The notes under the pieces: model-generated
Seen by the model: the letters and a program-made list of their open reading frames with translations, nothing else
What the model was told of the DNA's origin: nothing
Database searches by the model: none
Program-made: the position numbers and the translations under genes
In this document: one piece after another, positions 32,601-44,850 of the stretch
How the letters are laid out: every line of letters starts with the position of its first letter
Position numbering within the stretch: the stretch's first letter is position 1
Assembly: GCA_030374805.1 (NCBI GenBank)
Contig: JARGSG010000253.1
Coordinates: 40,583-104,582 of the forward strand
Direction: 5' to 3'
Length of the DNA: 64,000 nucleotides
DNA from: Gracilaria gracilis
Lineage: Eukaryota; Rhodophyta; Florideophyceae; Gracilariales; Gracilariaceae

Positions 32601-34037
32601 TAGGTTATCTAAACTCGTCCGGACTGTACCGATGAAAAAGATTAACGGACGAACAGTGGCTGAAGCGTTTGTCCGACATTGGGCACTCGTCTACGGTCCC
32701 CCGGTTAATCTCCTTTCGGATAATGGCCCGCAGTTCGTTGCGCGTTTCTTCCAGGATGTCTGTAGGATACTTGATGTGAAGAATCTGTTCACAACGACAT
32801 AACATCCCCAATGCAATGGGCAAGTGGAACGGTTCAACCGAACGTTGTTATCTACACTGCGTGCGTATACTGTTGAACACCCCAGATCATGGGACTTGTA
32901 TACTGATACCGTAACTTACGCGTACAACACTCAAGTACACAGAGTTACTGGGTTATCACCATTTGAACTGGTATTGTCACGTATACCGCCTCCTGTGTCG
33001 ATTGAATCACAGTCGACGCTGGACAAGCACCCGTCACCGGTCGATCATTACCTCCGTTGGAAACCGTGGCTCGCAACGATGGTTCCATTTGCCACGTCAT
33101 CAATGGCAAAGGCACAACACGCTTACAAGCGGAACTTAGATGCCAGGATCCTTCGGCCACTACCCTCGCTGGAGGAAGGACAGTTCGCCTTTGTACGAAA
33201 AGATTATTATAACCCGGAGAAGGAGAAATGTCAAAAGCTCTAACCAATTCTGGATGGCCCATATAAGATAATTTCTGTGGGCCCAGACACAGTTGTAATG
33301 GAAGTCGACGACCGCCACGAGCGCTTTTCCCGCGACCGTGTTGTACAGGGCCCAGTTACCCAAGTACCCACGCAGCGTGGAGAAGAATTTTAACAAGAAC
33401 AAGACCTCTCACACGAGGATATGGCATCCCACCCAGTTGTTGTTCCCCACAGTGCACTTGGAATGTCAGAAATCCCGACTCTATCGTCGTCAACAACCGT
33501 GACGAGCGCCGTGCACCACTCGATGGGAATTTTTATTCGCCAAACAAAGGCACACGTGAACCAGCACGCGCCGTGGGACTTGACACGCCTCCCCGCCAAC
33601 CGTTGTCAACGACAAAACGAGATCGTACACGCAAACTCGCGGAGCGCCCTCTCGTATCTGAGGACACCAACCCGCCCCAGCGGATGTCTGATGCTCCACC
33701 ATTCCATCGGAGCACAGCCGTTCCGCCGATGACGTGCGATCCGCACGAACCGGATACCGGAGTACGGTACACGACTCTGTCGGAACATGCCATCTCAGCC
33801 GGGGAAGAAGACGATGACCGGAGTGTCTATCGGAAGAAATTCGTAATCGACCACATCGTGGGACACAACTATCACCCAAAGGGTTATATCCAATACCAGG
33901 TACGCTGGTACGGGTACCCACCGTCTGCGGACACGGGTGAACTGGTTGAGCACCTGCCCCGATCCAAAATCGTGCAGTACCATCGCCGTACTAAAACGGT
34001 ATTACCGACCACGCTACAGCGCGCCCTTGTGGGTTAG
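29671..34037 (+). pseudogene. Element A pol: protease, RT, RNase H, integrase, chromodomain
   Basis: The protease has LDTGGDPNF. RT has the FSTLDANWGY box and the catalytic LVYLDDIIVFS; RNase H has TVDTDSSAYQIGCALFQTT and NTDHSALRWL. Integrase has the HHCC region (LHLSHCSKVAAHPG; CTHCSRERVKLC), the catalytic region VPVDILGEFARTSRGNN, LLSDNGPQFVARFFQDV and a Glu in HPQCNGQVERFNRT. A chromodomain follows at about 33,830-34,020 (FVIDHIVGHNYHPKGYIQYQ, VRWYGYPPSADTGELVEHL). Most of it stays in one frame and is broken by point stops at 30,190, 30,613, 32,194, 32,801, 33,241 and 33,391; a shift precedes the chromodomain. Confidence 0.9.
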
Positions 34038-34323
34038 CTCCCGCCGTAGCGATGTGACTCTCCTAAGAAGGACGCGGAAGCTCAAGAAGAGAAGATGAAG
34101 TACTTCATGAAGAGAAGATCACGGTACTCTTGGGAAGGAGAATGAAGCACACGGGAAGAGAATAAAAAGAGGAGATGAAGCCTCAAGAAGAGAAGAAGAA
34201 TATTTTGACTCGATAGCCAGAGTTTACTCAGCCATGCTCAAGAAGGCCTCGTGTAAGGAGATCTATATTGCATCGGCTAGTCGGAATGCAACAGCCATGT
34301 TGGACTTGGGTCATTCCGTGAAG
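34038..34323 (+). repeat. Purine-rich separator between element A pol and its antisense gene
   Basis: Imperfect repeats of GAAGAGAAGATGAAG-type sequence occupy about 34,060-34,205. A GAA-rich tract occurs at the corresponding place in elements B and C. No coding role is seen. Confidence 0.6.
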
Positions 34324-35531
34324 TCAAGAAGACGAACCACTGCCACCCTGCAAACCAGGAGGCTTACCGGTCATCAGCTGCACAAGCAGGGCATCTCGCA
34401 TTTGCGCGAGGTCCGCGGCGGTTTCCGTGCCGGTCAGCCCTGCTTCCTGAAGGAACTCGGTGATGACCGCCGCCCGGCTGCCACCGGAACCACCCTCAGA
34501 CGACGGCCCGACAGTCGGGGGAACTGCGCTCGCGCTTGCGCTCGCGCTACCCACATAGGATTCCCCCGCCTGCGGGGTTGCCTCGGTAACATCCATAAAC
34601 TCGGTAGAGGGACGTAGCGCCCACGCATGTATTGCGGTCGGATCTGCTTAGCCTCCACGTTCTGATACGGTATCATATACCCGAATCGGGATCGCGCACG
34701 ACGCTCGAAGCGGATCATCTGCAGGAACGTCGATCTCGAGAAACGACGGAGGTACCGGAACTCTGCTCTCAAAAGAGGACGTACTCAGCATAAGTAATCT
34801 TGGTTGACCTGGACTGGTCCGCCCCGTTCCGAGATGCGCGGCGCAAGTTCCGCTAGGCGGTCACCGTAGCCAATCTCGCCTTGTGTGCGGAAGAAGGCCA
34901 CATCGAAATGGTACTCCTCCGGAACCGGGTACTCTGACGGCGTTCGGTATAACCGCTGGTACGCGAGACGGATCACCCCCACTTGAGCCTGAACGTTGCT
35001 CTCGCCACGCTGGTGGACCAACACGTGAGCAGGCACGGCGACGCGATTCCTCCAATCGAAGGACATCGTCACCCAAATATGGAAATCACCAGGGAGAAGC
35101 CCGTTTCCATCAGCATACTGCTCGATAAGCGCCTCGTTTTGCACCTGAGCATGGTGGAACCACGGAGAACTCCGGTATCTGGCCAGCTCCGCCCGCGGGT
35201 CGATCGCGACCAACTCATCATACGACGGCCACGTGACCGCCGCCGGCGTTGTCGGTGTAGCTGTTCCGCCCGTCGCGGAGAGACCCATTGTTGGTGCGGT
35301 TTGTTGGTTGGAGTTTCTACCAGACAGCAACGGTGCCGTCTGGAAGCCAACGAAATACCCCAAATTGAGAGAATTCCCAAAGGGATTTGGATTAGGCATC
35401 GTGAGAGCGGAAGGAAGATCGTTGTTCGATGGGAGTGCACTCTGTACGAGAGAAGAAGCTTCGCAAGAAGGTTGGTTAACTGTCGCAGGTGATGCGTTGT
35501 TGCTCCGAGTGGGAAAGGCAGTCTCGCTCAT
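34324..35531 (-). pseudogene. Element A antisense accessory gene (aORF), shortened and interrupted
   Basis: Runs opposite to pol, between the chromodomain and the 3' LTR. The ATG at 35531 (MSETAFPTRSNN) opens a frame with the blocks WPSYDELVAIDPRAELARY, PWFHHAQVQNEALIEQYADG, LPGDF, FDWRNRVAVP, RTQGEIGYGDRLAE and, after a TGA at about 34,785, RPLLRAEFRYL and ERRARSRFGYMIPYQN. Elements B and C have Trp where A has the TGA. Compared with C, about 190 residues of the middle part are missing and a frame change follows. The last block (AAVITEFLQEAGL, LAQMRDALLVQL) matches the C-terminal block of B and C. Function unknown; I know no family. Confidence 0.75.
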
Positions 35532-35611
35532 GGCGTTTCGCTCTTTTATCCTGCCGGCGTCGCGCCGTTGACGTCCCTGCAAGCGCGTGCTCTCGCCGAA
35601 GAACGGGGATA

Positions 35612-36407
35612 TGTAGAGCAACGCCCTTCGCGGTACTTAGTCGTTTTCACGAGTCATATACACCTCATTAGTGATGATAGCACTTGGCTCTCTTTAGGAG
35701 GAGATATTGGACCCTTCGTACAGGATGATGGCATCCAAACTGGACCTTGGGACCCTTGGCAGGATGAGTACAAATAATACACGTGGGCGTGTGCAATGCA
35801 ACCATTGTAGAGAAATTCCTAGATATAATTTACTTTATTTAGTGCACGACCTTACAGTCGGATGGCCGACGCCATAGTATATGACTTGGTGATCTTGGGC
35901 CATCCCGGTGAAGTAAACGCTAACAAGCGAGTGTTTGGCTCTGACTCAGAAACCCCTGGTACTCGGTAAACTCCTTGCAGAGAGCCGACTCCTTGCGCAG
36001 GACTAGTACCCACCTCGTGGAGCTTCCAGCACGTCCACCGTCGGTGTGTCCTTTTAACCACGTGTGTGTTTGTGTTCTTCGCCTGTATTGTGCAGGTATG
36101 GCTCCCCTGCATACCGGTGTCGCCCTTTTGTATTGCCCTGGCTTTGATCGCGGCCTTGCCAGTCGCGATCCGTGTCCCCACTATCGTGTGCTCCCGTTAC
36201 ACTGCTGTGACGTCATCACTGACTCCGTCGCCGTATAGATCCGACTTCTTGGTTTCTACGCCTGTTCGCTCGTCGTGACGGTGAGTCCCGGTCTTACACC
36301 TGGCCAGCGCACTCACCACAGGTGGCTCTGTTCGCCGCGCTATCCTCGCTAGAGGAAGGCCCCGAACACCTTCGTGTGTCTTCTCCCTGCCAGAGTTTTG
36401 CACCACA
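35612..36407 (+). repeat. Element A 3' LTR
   Basis: Starts TGTAGAGCAACGCC and ends TTTTGCACCACA. Its start lies 81 bp upstream of the ATG of the antisense gene, so its U3 may also act as that gene's promoter. A minus-strand TATATG lies at 35660-35655. Confidence 0.87.
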
Positions 36408-36421
36408 GGTGTGGCGTATCC

Positions 36422-37039
36422 TGTAGCAAAAGAGGCAAGATAGAAGGTAAAACGAGCCGCACTGCGGAGCACAGACTCGTGAGAGCGGGGAATAATCCCG
36501 AGACAAAAAGTGCAAACCTGTACAACAGGACGAAGTGTAATGAAGTCGTAAGACGGGAAAACAGAAAGAGTGTACGAAAGAATGATAAATAAAAAGCCGT
36601 AACGACGGATCGGTGCTTCTCAGTGACGAAGGTGGATAACTTGTCCGGATAAGTGGCGGTGTTCCCCGAGAGTGGGGCAGAAGACCGTGCGCAAGCGGAA
36701 CTCAAGCTAGAGCCAAGGCCTCGTTGAGGTTTACTTCCCGTACAGTGGCGGCAAGAGCCGCCACTTATATACGGCTGACAAATATCACTAAAGTATCTAA
36801 GTACCCGGCACGCCGGCCAACACTACCCACGTGTACCTCCGTGGCACTCTTGCAACGGCGCATCCGGTAATCGGGCGCGGGCACACACGTGTCACGCTAA
36901 GCATACCCTTCATAGGCGGATCCCTAATCCGGGCCAAATAGTCAAATAGACTTCATAATAGTAGGAAATTCAGACGAAAATAACAACGGATGTATGAGTA
37001 GCATCCCCCTCAGTCTCTGCCAAGGGCAATTGCTCTACA
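36422..37039 (-). repeat. Element B 3' LTR (about 618 bp)
   Basis: On the minus strand it starts TGTAGAGCAATTGCCC, like element A's TGTAGAGCAACGCCC, right after a purine tract, and appears to end TTTTGCTACA. The end is inferred from similarity to A's TTTTGCACCACA; the interior differs from A. Confidence 0.6.
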
Positions 37040-37100
37040 TCTCTCCCTCCTCAGGCTGAAACTTCCGACTCGTTCGGCTTATCACTTGCAATCACGGGCA

Positions 37101-37107
37101 TATATAA
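37101..37107 (+). promoter_or_regulatory. TATA box candidate for the element B antisense gene
   Basis: TATATAA lies about 95 bp upstream of the accessory-gene ATG at 37202, oriented toward it and 62 bp outside the LTR. Elements A and C have weaker TATA-like sequences at similar distances. Confidence 0.45.
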
Positions 37108-37201
37108 TCCGGACTCCGGCGATGAGCATACCGCCAACTCGGACTCCAACAACTTGGCACTCGTACCATACTTGGCACCTTCGACTCTCATTGAGAAAGC
37201 G

Positions 37202-38889
37202 ATGTCTACCAACAACAACAACACCTCCGGTAACCCCGGTGCTCCCTCGGGTGGGACTGCGCGAATGACAGCTGCTGGACCGCGGTTCCAGTCGGCGCCC
37301 TTGCCCCAATCGTCGGGGGCTTCCGGGTCTGGCGCGGCGTTCGTTTTGACGGCAGCAACTCCTGATCCAGTTGCCGTGTGGGATTGGTTCAATGCCAGCG
37401 TGCCGACAAATACGGGAGAATGGCCCCGTCTTGGGAGTCTCCGCGTACGCGACCCTCACCGCCATAGCGGCCTGTTTGCACAAGCCCCGTGGTTCAATGC
37501 CGAAGCCGTTCGGAATGAAGCGTTGATCAACTCCTACGCCGTTGATGTTAATCTCCCCGGAGGGCTTCCCGGTAACTTCTTTCGCTCATGGGACTGGCTC
37601 GCCCGTATCACGGTCCATCCAGATTGTCTTTGGTATAGGAGAAGCGAGAGCGAGGCGTTCGCTCGCCGGGAGATTGCCCGCATTGGGTATGCGCGATATT
37701 TCCAGGCTCCGAACGAGCATCCGGTCCGTCCCATTACGGGTTCGACGTGGCCTACTACCGTACGTTCGGCGAGGTTGAGTACGGAGATCGACTGGCTGTT
37801 GCCTTCGACGAGATTGACCGCTATGCGGATGTCGTCCAGGCCCACCAGGATCCCACCCTGTGGGCTCGTCCGATTCTTCGGGCCGAGTTCCAGTACCTCT
37901 GCAAGTCGTCGCGGCGCGAGTTCTCCGAAGGCCTCCGTCACGAGAGGAAGTGGCGATCCCGCTTCGGGATTTTAGTGCCGTATTAATGCTCGGAGGTTGA
38001 GCGAATCGCTAGGTGTTCTCGTCAAGGGCGATACGTTCCGCTGCCATCGTTCTGGCCTGCGGTCGAGGTCCCTCGAGGGTGCCATGTAGAACTCGCCCCA
38101 TGCCTGACATACGTCGGGTCGTACTACATGAAGAATCCGCCGCGCGGCTTTTGGTGCATCCTTGCCAACGAGTAGACTGTCCGTGTCGCGGCGTTCCTCC
38201 TCTGGGAGGCGTATGATGACTACCAGCTTTGATTTGTGCCGGAGATGATTCGCCGGTCCATTCGGAATTTGGACCTCAACGTTGTGCTCGGATCCATCCT
38301 CAACGCGCGGGAAGTGGTGTCCTTGGTGGAGGTCATCGACGGTGTCGAGTGGGACTCCATGCCAGCCAATCAGGTCTCCGAGGGTATCCGTCGGGTTACA
38401 GACCGGTCTCCATGACGCGACGTCATCGTTGGCGACTTTGTATACTTCGACCCATGGAAATGGGAGATAGTCACAGCCGCCGAGGCACGGGAGCGGCGTC
38501 AGATCGATCGGAATATCCCATAGGTTCATCCTGGCGGGTTCGTTTTCGTCGAAGACGAGGAGGACGAGAGCCTTGATGAGGCAGGAAGCCCTATGGACCA
38601 GGAAGTGGACCAGCACATCGACGTGATTGACGTACCCGGAGATGACGGCGAATCCACTGATGCGGTAGTGCAGGATATGCCCAACGCAGTTGGCGCGTGG
38701 CAGACCTCCGCTTCTGCGGGCGGGGCCGGTTCGAGTACCCACCCCGAGGCAATCGTCATCCGCAATTTCCTTCGCTGCATGGGTGTGCCCGTGTCTGACA
38801 CGGGAACCGACTTGGCGCAGTTGCAAGGCCTTGTGGCTCAGTGGTTCCCCCAAGATCGTGGGTCCGATTCCGGACCGTCCGGCGTGTGA
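37202..38889 (+). pseudogene. Element B antisense accessory gene (aORF), frameshifted
   Basis: Opposite in strand to the B pol gene, between its chromodomain and 3' LTR. The ATG at 37202 (MSTNNNNTSGNP) is followed by PWFNAEAVRNEALINSYAVD, LPGNFFRSWDWLARITV and EIARIGYARYFQAPNEHPV. A shift near 37,740 leads to YYRTFGEVEYGDRLA, PILRAEFQYLCKSSRREF and RHERKWRSRFGILVPY. Further shifts and stops separate VPLPSFW, GDFVYFDPWKWEIVTAAEAR, an acidic linker and the C-terminal block IVIRNFLRCMGVP-LAQLQGLVAQWF. It aligns with C over nearly its full length, including the central part missing in A. Function unknown. Confidence 0.78.
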
Positions 38890-39019
38890 TCGAACTCCAT
38901 AGATACCAATATATCTTGGCCCTATCATTAAATTTTTCCGGTTGCTACTGGCTTTTAGCAACTTCTCTTCATCTTTCCCCCTCCTCAGGGGGCAGCATTC
39001 CGCGAGGGGCGGCTGCTCC

Positions 39020-39120
39020 TTATCTAAGGGAGGTATTCCGCTTGAAATGGCAAATTCCAGTTCTTCGACTTCCTCTTCTTAGGCTTCTTCTTCGTCTTCT
39101 TCTTCCGTTCCACTGTATAG
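39020..39120 (-). repeat. Purine-rich separator in element B
   Basis: Minus strand is rich in GAAGAAGAAGACGAAG-type repeats (about 39,050-39,110), between the chromodomain stop and the accessory gene's 3' end, as in A and C. Confidence 0.55.
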
Positions 39121-39165
39121 TGGCTTGTCCACCGAAAAGGCAAGTGTTCTGCGTGAGCGGCGTAG

Positions 39166-42100
39166 CTAGTGTCGGCGGTAACCCACTTGGGCTTTGTCGA
39201 GCGTGTCCGGTGTCGGCGTGCCCGTCCTCCGGTGGTATTGAAGTACCTTCGAGCGAGCTAGGTGCTCGATAGGTTCGTGTGTGTCCTCCGAAGGAGGGTA
39301 GCCGTACCAACGGACTTGGTGTACCAGCTCTCCAGTAGAGTGTTGGCCATGCTTCACCATACGGTCCACTACGAACTCGCGTTCGTAGAAACTCCGCTCT
39401 GCCGGCTTGACCAGTGAGTCCTTATCCCTGGCGGTCGAACGGTCCTCAGATGAGGGCCGGATTGCTCTTCCACTGTCGTGGCTTATGCGGGCGATTACCC
39501 TCGACTTCCGTTTCAGCGGCAATACATCTTGTACACCAGGTCTCGGTCGTGCTCCCCAGGGAGCTCCTCGAAGAGTTACATTCTCCGATGAGGGGTCTGA
39601 AGCCACTTGCTTGTCGAGCCGCTGCGGGGGCCCGTCTGGTCGGACTGCGAGCTTCTGGTGTTCCGGCGAGATCGTCCCGATCGATAGGGAACGAACCTCC
39701 GTGCGGGGGGCTAGCGAGCGGTGTTCCGTCACGTGCATTGACAACTGTTCGCCGCCAACGGCGGTCCGTTTGGCTCCAACAGTCGTAGTGCCGTGGTGAG
39801 CCGTCTCAATTACGGAACTACCGTTTTTCGACGGCTCGTAACTTTTCGTGGCCCCCTCCGTGTCACTCGTGTGCCCACAGCGTGCACTGTCATATGTATT
39901 GTCATCCTTCAACGGAGGCGGTTCACCCAATGTGCGTGGCGCGTGTCGCGCCGTGTGCGCGTCCAACTTACTTGGCTCCTGTTCCCCTAGAGTGGTGTCC
40001 ACCTGTACTGATATGGCTGTGTGCTCTACCGTTCCGGTGCCGTCATCGACTAAGTCGATTGCCCCTCCCAAACTTGTATCTGCCGTCACATCATGGTCTC
40101 TCGCAACCCATGTCTCTTCCGAGTGATCGGTCTTCTCCGCTGACGGGGCAACATTCGTCGTTTCTCCATTCCGCAGTGGCGGTGTGTCTCCGTGTGTTAC
40201 CGGACGTTGGGCTTTGAATAGCGCCACTGCTGTTGCGGGCCTGCGCGTCCTTCGTCGGCGAAGGTACTGCGCCAGCGATACCTTCCACGTCGTGTCCCGG
40301 TGTCTCCGAATGCGCATCCCGTCTGGGCGTAACATCTCTACGTAGGCAGTTCGGTTGCAGTGGCGATAACTTTGCATTCCCTGACATTGGGCTGTCAGCG
40401 GGGTGCTTACTGTCACACGTCCGTGCGATTCCCGTCCGCAACGGCAAGGTTTCACTCACTCCGTCCCTGGCAGTGTCCCTCGCGGGTGCACTATCCGTTT
40501 GCAACGGCGTAGACTGCGGAGAAGCAGCGTAAATAGAATGAGTGTCTCCCTCCCCCTCCTCAACGAGAGCGGCGGGGCTCGGAGCGGTAATTCCAGTAGT
40601 GGGCACGACGCGTGTGTGCACATACGCGTCTGGCCCAGCTTTGGGGGTACGTTCCGATTCCGTAGGAAGGTCAGTTAGACCGCGCGCGGCGTGCGGTAGA
40701 ATTGACAGGCCGGGCGGGGTAGTATCCGACGTTGTCGGTCCCTGATGAGCTTTGTGTACGGGAGGTTCCGGCATTGTGCCGTCGTAACGCGATCACGCGA
40801 AAAGCGTTCGTGCTCACCCTTGATGTTTAGTTCAACCGTAGTATCGTTGACAGAGATGACCCTGTAGAGACCGTCCACGATCGGAGAAAGCTTGTGGCGT
40901 TTCTCTTTTTTCCGGATTGTAGTATTCTTTCCGGAGAAAGACATAGTCACCTTCCCTGATTTGTGCGGCCTTCCTTCGCACACGTGCGTCGAAATTCCGC
41001 TTGTAGGCCGCTTGCGCCTTAGCGATTTGCTGCCCAACTACGGGAATCATGTGTTTCAGCTATTGTTTCCAGGCGTCCCTGTGTAGACGGAGTGAAGGGA
41101 ATATATCCAGCGTAGGTTGGGGCTCTACATCCACCGATGGTTGAACACGCGATACGACCAATTCAAACGGAGAGATCTGGGTAGTGCGATGTACCTGCGT
41201 ATTGTAAATATAAGTCACCGAATCGGTGTAGACATCCCATTCCGACGGGTGGTCGGCGACGAAAGTTCGCAGCGCATTCAGCATAGTGCGATTGAAGCGC
41301 TCCAACTGGCCGTTACTTTGCTGAGGGTAGGTCGTAGTAAACTAGTTTTTGATGTCCAGAATTCGACACACGTCCTGGAAGAGCTTCGCAGCGAATTGCG
41401 ACCCATTATCCGATAGTAAATCAATCGGCGGTCCGTAGAAAAACACCCAGTGGGTTACGAAGGCTTGCGCGACCGCACTGGCGGTGATCTTCTTCAGAGG
41501 AACTGTCCCCACGAGGTTAGAAAAGCAGTCGGTTATGACAAGTAGAAAACGATTACCTCGGCTTGTCCGGATAAACTCGCCGAGTATGTCAATCGCCACG
41601 AACTCAAGTGGGGCCCTTGCAGGGAAGGGTACCAACTGTTTGGAGTACTTCCTCAGTTTGACGCGGTTCTTTGCACAACCAGAACATCCAAGAGCAGTGG
41701 CATACGCATCGAATGCCATAGCTGGCCAATAGAAGTACTTTCTGAGGGTGTAGTACAACTTCCTTCCACCAGGGTGGGCCAACAACTTCGCGTAATGCGA
41801 CAGATGCAAGACTCGAGATTGAAGCGAGTGAGGTGCCACAATCTGTGGCCGGTCAGTAACCGTTCGAACCAAGAATCCTTGGTCGTTCATGACAAAGGGC
41901 AGTTGAGCTCCACCGTTCAGACGGGCACAAACCTTAATGCAAAATCGGTCCGTATGCTGTTCGGAGATCAATTCTTCCAGTGTTATCGGCAAGAATGATC
42001 CCGCCACTGGCTCCCTATCTGAAACAGCTAAGAAAGCGTCATAGACGTCCCAACCTTCCGAATCTTTGTTCTCGGCGTCCTCCATGAGGAAACAGGGTAT

Positions 42101-44687
42101 TCCCAGATCATCAACTGGCTCAGCTTCGGCCGCGGTCGGCAAGTGGGAAAGTGCATCAGCCTGAGTGTTCAGGATTCCCTTCTTGTACCGCACGTCGAAG
42201 TCGAATTCCGAGAATCTTAGTCTCCACCGCATCAAGCGGCCGGAAGGCTCCGCAATGGAGAGAAGCCATCGCAGGGCCGAATGGTCGGTATAGACGGTAA
42301 AATTTTCTCCCATGAGGTGTGGTCGCGGCGTCTGGAGAGCCGAGACTACTGCCAAGCATTCTTTCTCTGGTGCCGAGTAATTCCTTTCATGAACGTTAAT
42401 GCTTCGAGACCAAAAACCAATTGGAAGTCGTTCGCCACTCTCCGTGGTCTGAAACAGGGCACAGCCGATCTGGAAATTGCTGGAATCCGTATAGATGGCA
42501 TAGGGCAATCCGAGTTTCGGCAGGGAAAGAATTGGCGGCGACGTTACTGCATCAATGAGCGATGAGAATGCCGTTGCCTTACGGTCATCGAATGGTTCCA
42601 GTTCCACTGGCTGTCCCTTCCGCAGGAGTTCATTCAATGGAGCTGCTATATCCGCGTAGTGCGGGATAACGCGACGGTAGATATTGCAAATGCCGAGGAA
42701 AAACCGGAGTTCCGTTTGAGTCCGTGGGTGTTGGGCCTCCTTCAGAGACCGCACACGTACAGCGTCAATCGATAGCCGTCCCGGACAGATTATGTGGCCG
42801 AGATATTTCACGGTATCGGTAAAGAACTGGCACTTCTTCAACTTCAGTGTGATACCTGCCTCTCGTAGGACTCGCATCAATTCCCGAACGTGATTCAAGT
42901 GCTCGTCCAGGTTACTGGAGACCACAATGATGTCATCCAGATATACCAGGCACGTCTTCCACTTAAAGCGGGCAAGCAAAATATCCACTGCTCTTTGGAA
43001 AGTGGCGGGGGCGTTCGTGAGTCCAAAGGGCATCGGGTTGAATCGGTATAGTCCTTGATGACATACAAACGCCGTTTTATATAGGTCCTCTGCCTTTACT
43101 GGAACTTGCCAATATCTCCAGTTCGCGACGAGGGTCGAGAACACATTTGCGCTTCCTAACGAATCGATACATTCGTCCATCCTCGGGATGGGGTACCCGT
43201 CCTTGACGGTAGCCGTGTTAAGCTTGCGGATATCGATACAAAAATTCCAAGACCCATCGGGTTTGGGAGCGAGTACCACGGGCGAGGCCCACGGTGACTG
43301 GGCCGGTTCAATGACTGCGGCGCGGAGCATCAGGAGCATCTTCTCGACTTGAATCTTTTCTTCTTCCCGAGCTGTCGGTTCTGCCCTGTAAGGGTGTTGC
43401 GAGATTGGCAGAGTGTTCGGCATCAAATCTATCCGATATTCGGTGATCCCAATTTTCCCAAGGGAACCGTCCCACATGGGGGTGAACTCACGTAGCATAT
43501 CCCGTAACTTTTCACGGTGAAACTGTGGGACATGGTTAAAGTCCAGAAACTCGAGCTCCTGTACGGGGTCCTTCTTCTCAGATCCAGGAGCTTCTGGCCT
43601 TCCTTCTGGCAGTGTCAGCGTTGCTTCTTTCGACGAGTTCGAAACTCCTTTACCCGACGAGTTCGGCGCAGCGTCTCCCGAAGAATTCTTCGGTACGGTT
43701 GCGTCAGCGCATTTCCCCTCTCCCTCCTCAGCTTCGAGGATTCCGAGAACCTCTGCGATAGAGACCTTTGTGGTTACAATAGCCACCGGGTGTGGTAACA
43801 TGGAACCAATGACCTGGTTCTTTACCAAACTCTGTTGGGAGGAGCTGAAATTAGCAACCAATACCCTGAAGGACTTATCTGCCTCAAAAAGTACAATCCC
43901 ATTTGCGAGGGCCAAGTTCTGCCTTTCGTAAAGAAGAGGCAATGGTTGAACGGTTTGTGAGCCTTGCTGCACGTACGTGACCGTGACCCACCGGGGGAAT
44001 GCAAATAGACCGAGCCACTCGGAGCTTCGTCGACGAACGGTGCGATTCCGCCGGCTGCTGGGCCACCGGCAATGGAATTTGCTTCTTGAAAGCGTTTCGT
44101 AAAGGTCGCCGAACAATTAGCACAGTTGTGCCGTCCTCCAGCTCGACGGTCCTTTTCCGTGGTCGAATTGCTTCGACAAAACGGTCGCAGAAATCACATC
44201 CGAGTATGAACGGCGCAGCAAAACGCTTGCAAACTAGGAAGTCTAGGCGAACAACGCAACGGCCAAGCCTGACAATCAGGTCAATTAATCCCACGATTGA
44301 AAGAGGCCTATTGTTTGCATCCGCTATCTCAGTTGGAGGGGCCGGCCGAATCTGAGACGATAACTGCGGTGGAATAAGCGATTGAACCAAAAAGTTTGGA
44401 CCAGCACCCGTATCGAGAACGGATAACTGCCGAACCATATAATGGTCGGATATCTCGAGGTCGGCAAAAACTTTGTAATTTCGTTTCGCCATGATCAGGA
44501 CTCTATCCGGAGCGCGGACATTGCGTGACCGTACCCACGGGCGACGGAAAACACCGAAATGTTCCGAGTCCACGTCTGTTATGGCCATCTTCCTCGTAAG
44601 GATCGTGACCGGGGAGCGAGGCTTTGCAACCTCCGGCGCGGTTGAGGTCGACTTCGATTGCGCTGCTCCTTCAAAAGAGGCTCCCAT
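39166..44687 (-). pseudogene. Element B protease-RT-RNase H-integrase-chromodomain
   Basis: From 44687 downward: protease (SVLDTGAGPNFLVQSLIPPQ), then a frame change into a 924-codon frame (44116-41342). That frame holds RT (catalytic LVYLDDIIVVSS), RNase H (AIYTDSSNFQIGCALFQTTE; YTDHSALRWLLSI) and integrase (LHLSHYAKLLAHPGGRKLYY; FVAIDILGEFIRTSRGN; LLSDNGSQFAAKLFQDV). A TAG replaces a Leu codon at 41342-41344, after which the same frame gives NGQLERFNRT. After a shift, a Pro/Ser/Thr-rich linker of a few hundred residues leads to the chromodomain at about 39,370-39,190 (FVVDRMVKHGQHSTGELVHQ, VRWYGYPPSEDTHEPIEHL). This is the best-preserved pol of the three related copies. Confidence 0.9.
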
Positions 44688-44850
44688 GCTAAGTTTTTCT
44701 GAGCGTCGCCGCTATTTTGCGGAACCGTTTGGTCCGCAGATGCGGCTGCTGCTTCACCATGAGGCGGTGAAGGTTCCTGCTTTCCAGGCTGAGTATCCGC
44801 CTTCGCACGAAGGTACGATTTGTCGGAAACAAGTTTCCGTTCGGTGGGCG

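Larger units (their letters stand above)
26329..36407 (+). mobile_element. Ty3/gypsy element A, complete with both LTRs and an antisense gene
   Basis: Two ~796-bp LTRs (26329-27124 and 35612-36407) flank gag, protease, RT, RNase H, integrase and a chromodomain on the plus strand, then a minus-strand accessory gene before the 3' LTR. A primer-binding-like sequence follows the 5' LTR, and a purine tract (GAAGAACGGGGA) precedes the 3' LTR. The LTRs differ at many sites (about eight in the first 55 bp), so the insertion is not recent. No perfect 5-bp target duplication is evident: AGGGT lies before, GGTGT after. Confidence 0.9.

Noticed and set aside
27417-34037. A variant genetic code to explain in-frame TAA, TAG and TGA in element A
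   Set aside because: Stops differ between copies and host genes end at standard stops; mutation is simpler.
39166-40774. Overlapping plus-strand frames in the element B chromodomain linker
   Set aside because: Shadows of the Pro/Ser/Thr-rich minus-strand linker; no conserved block.
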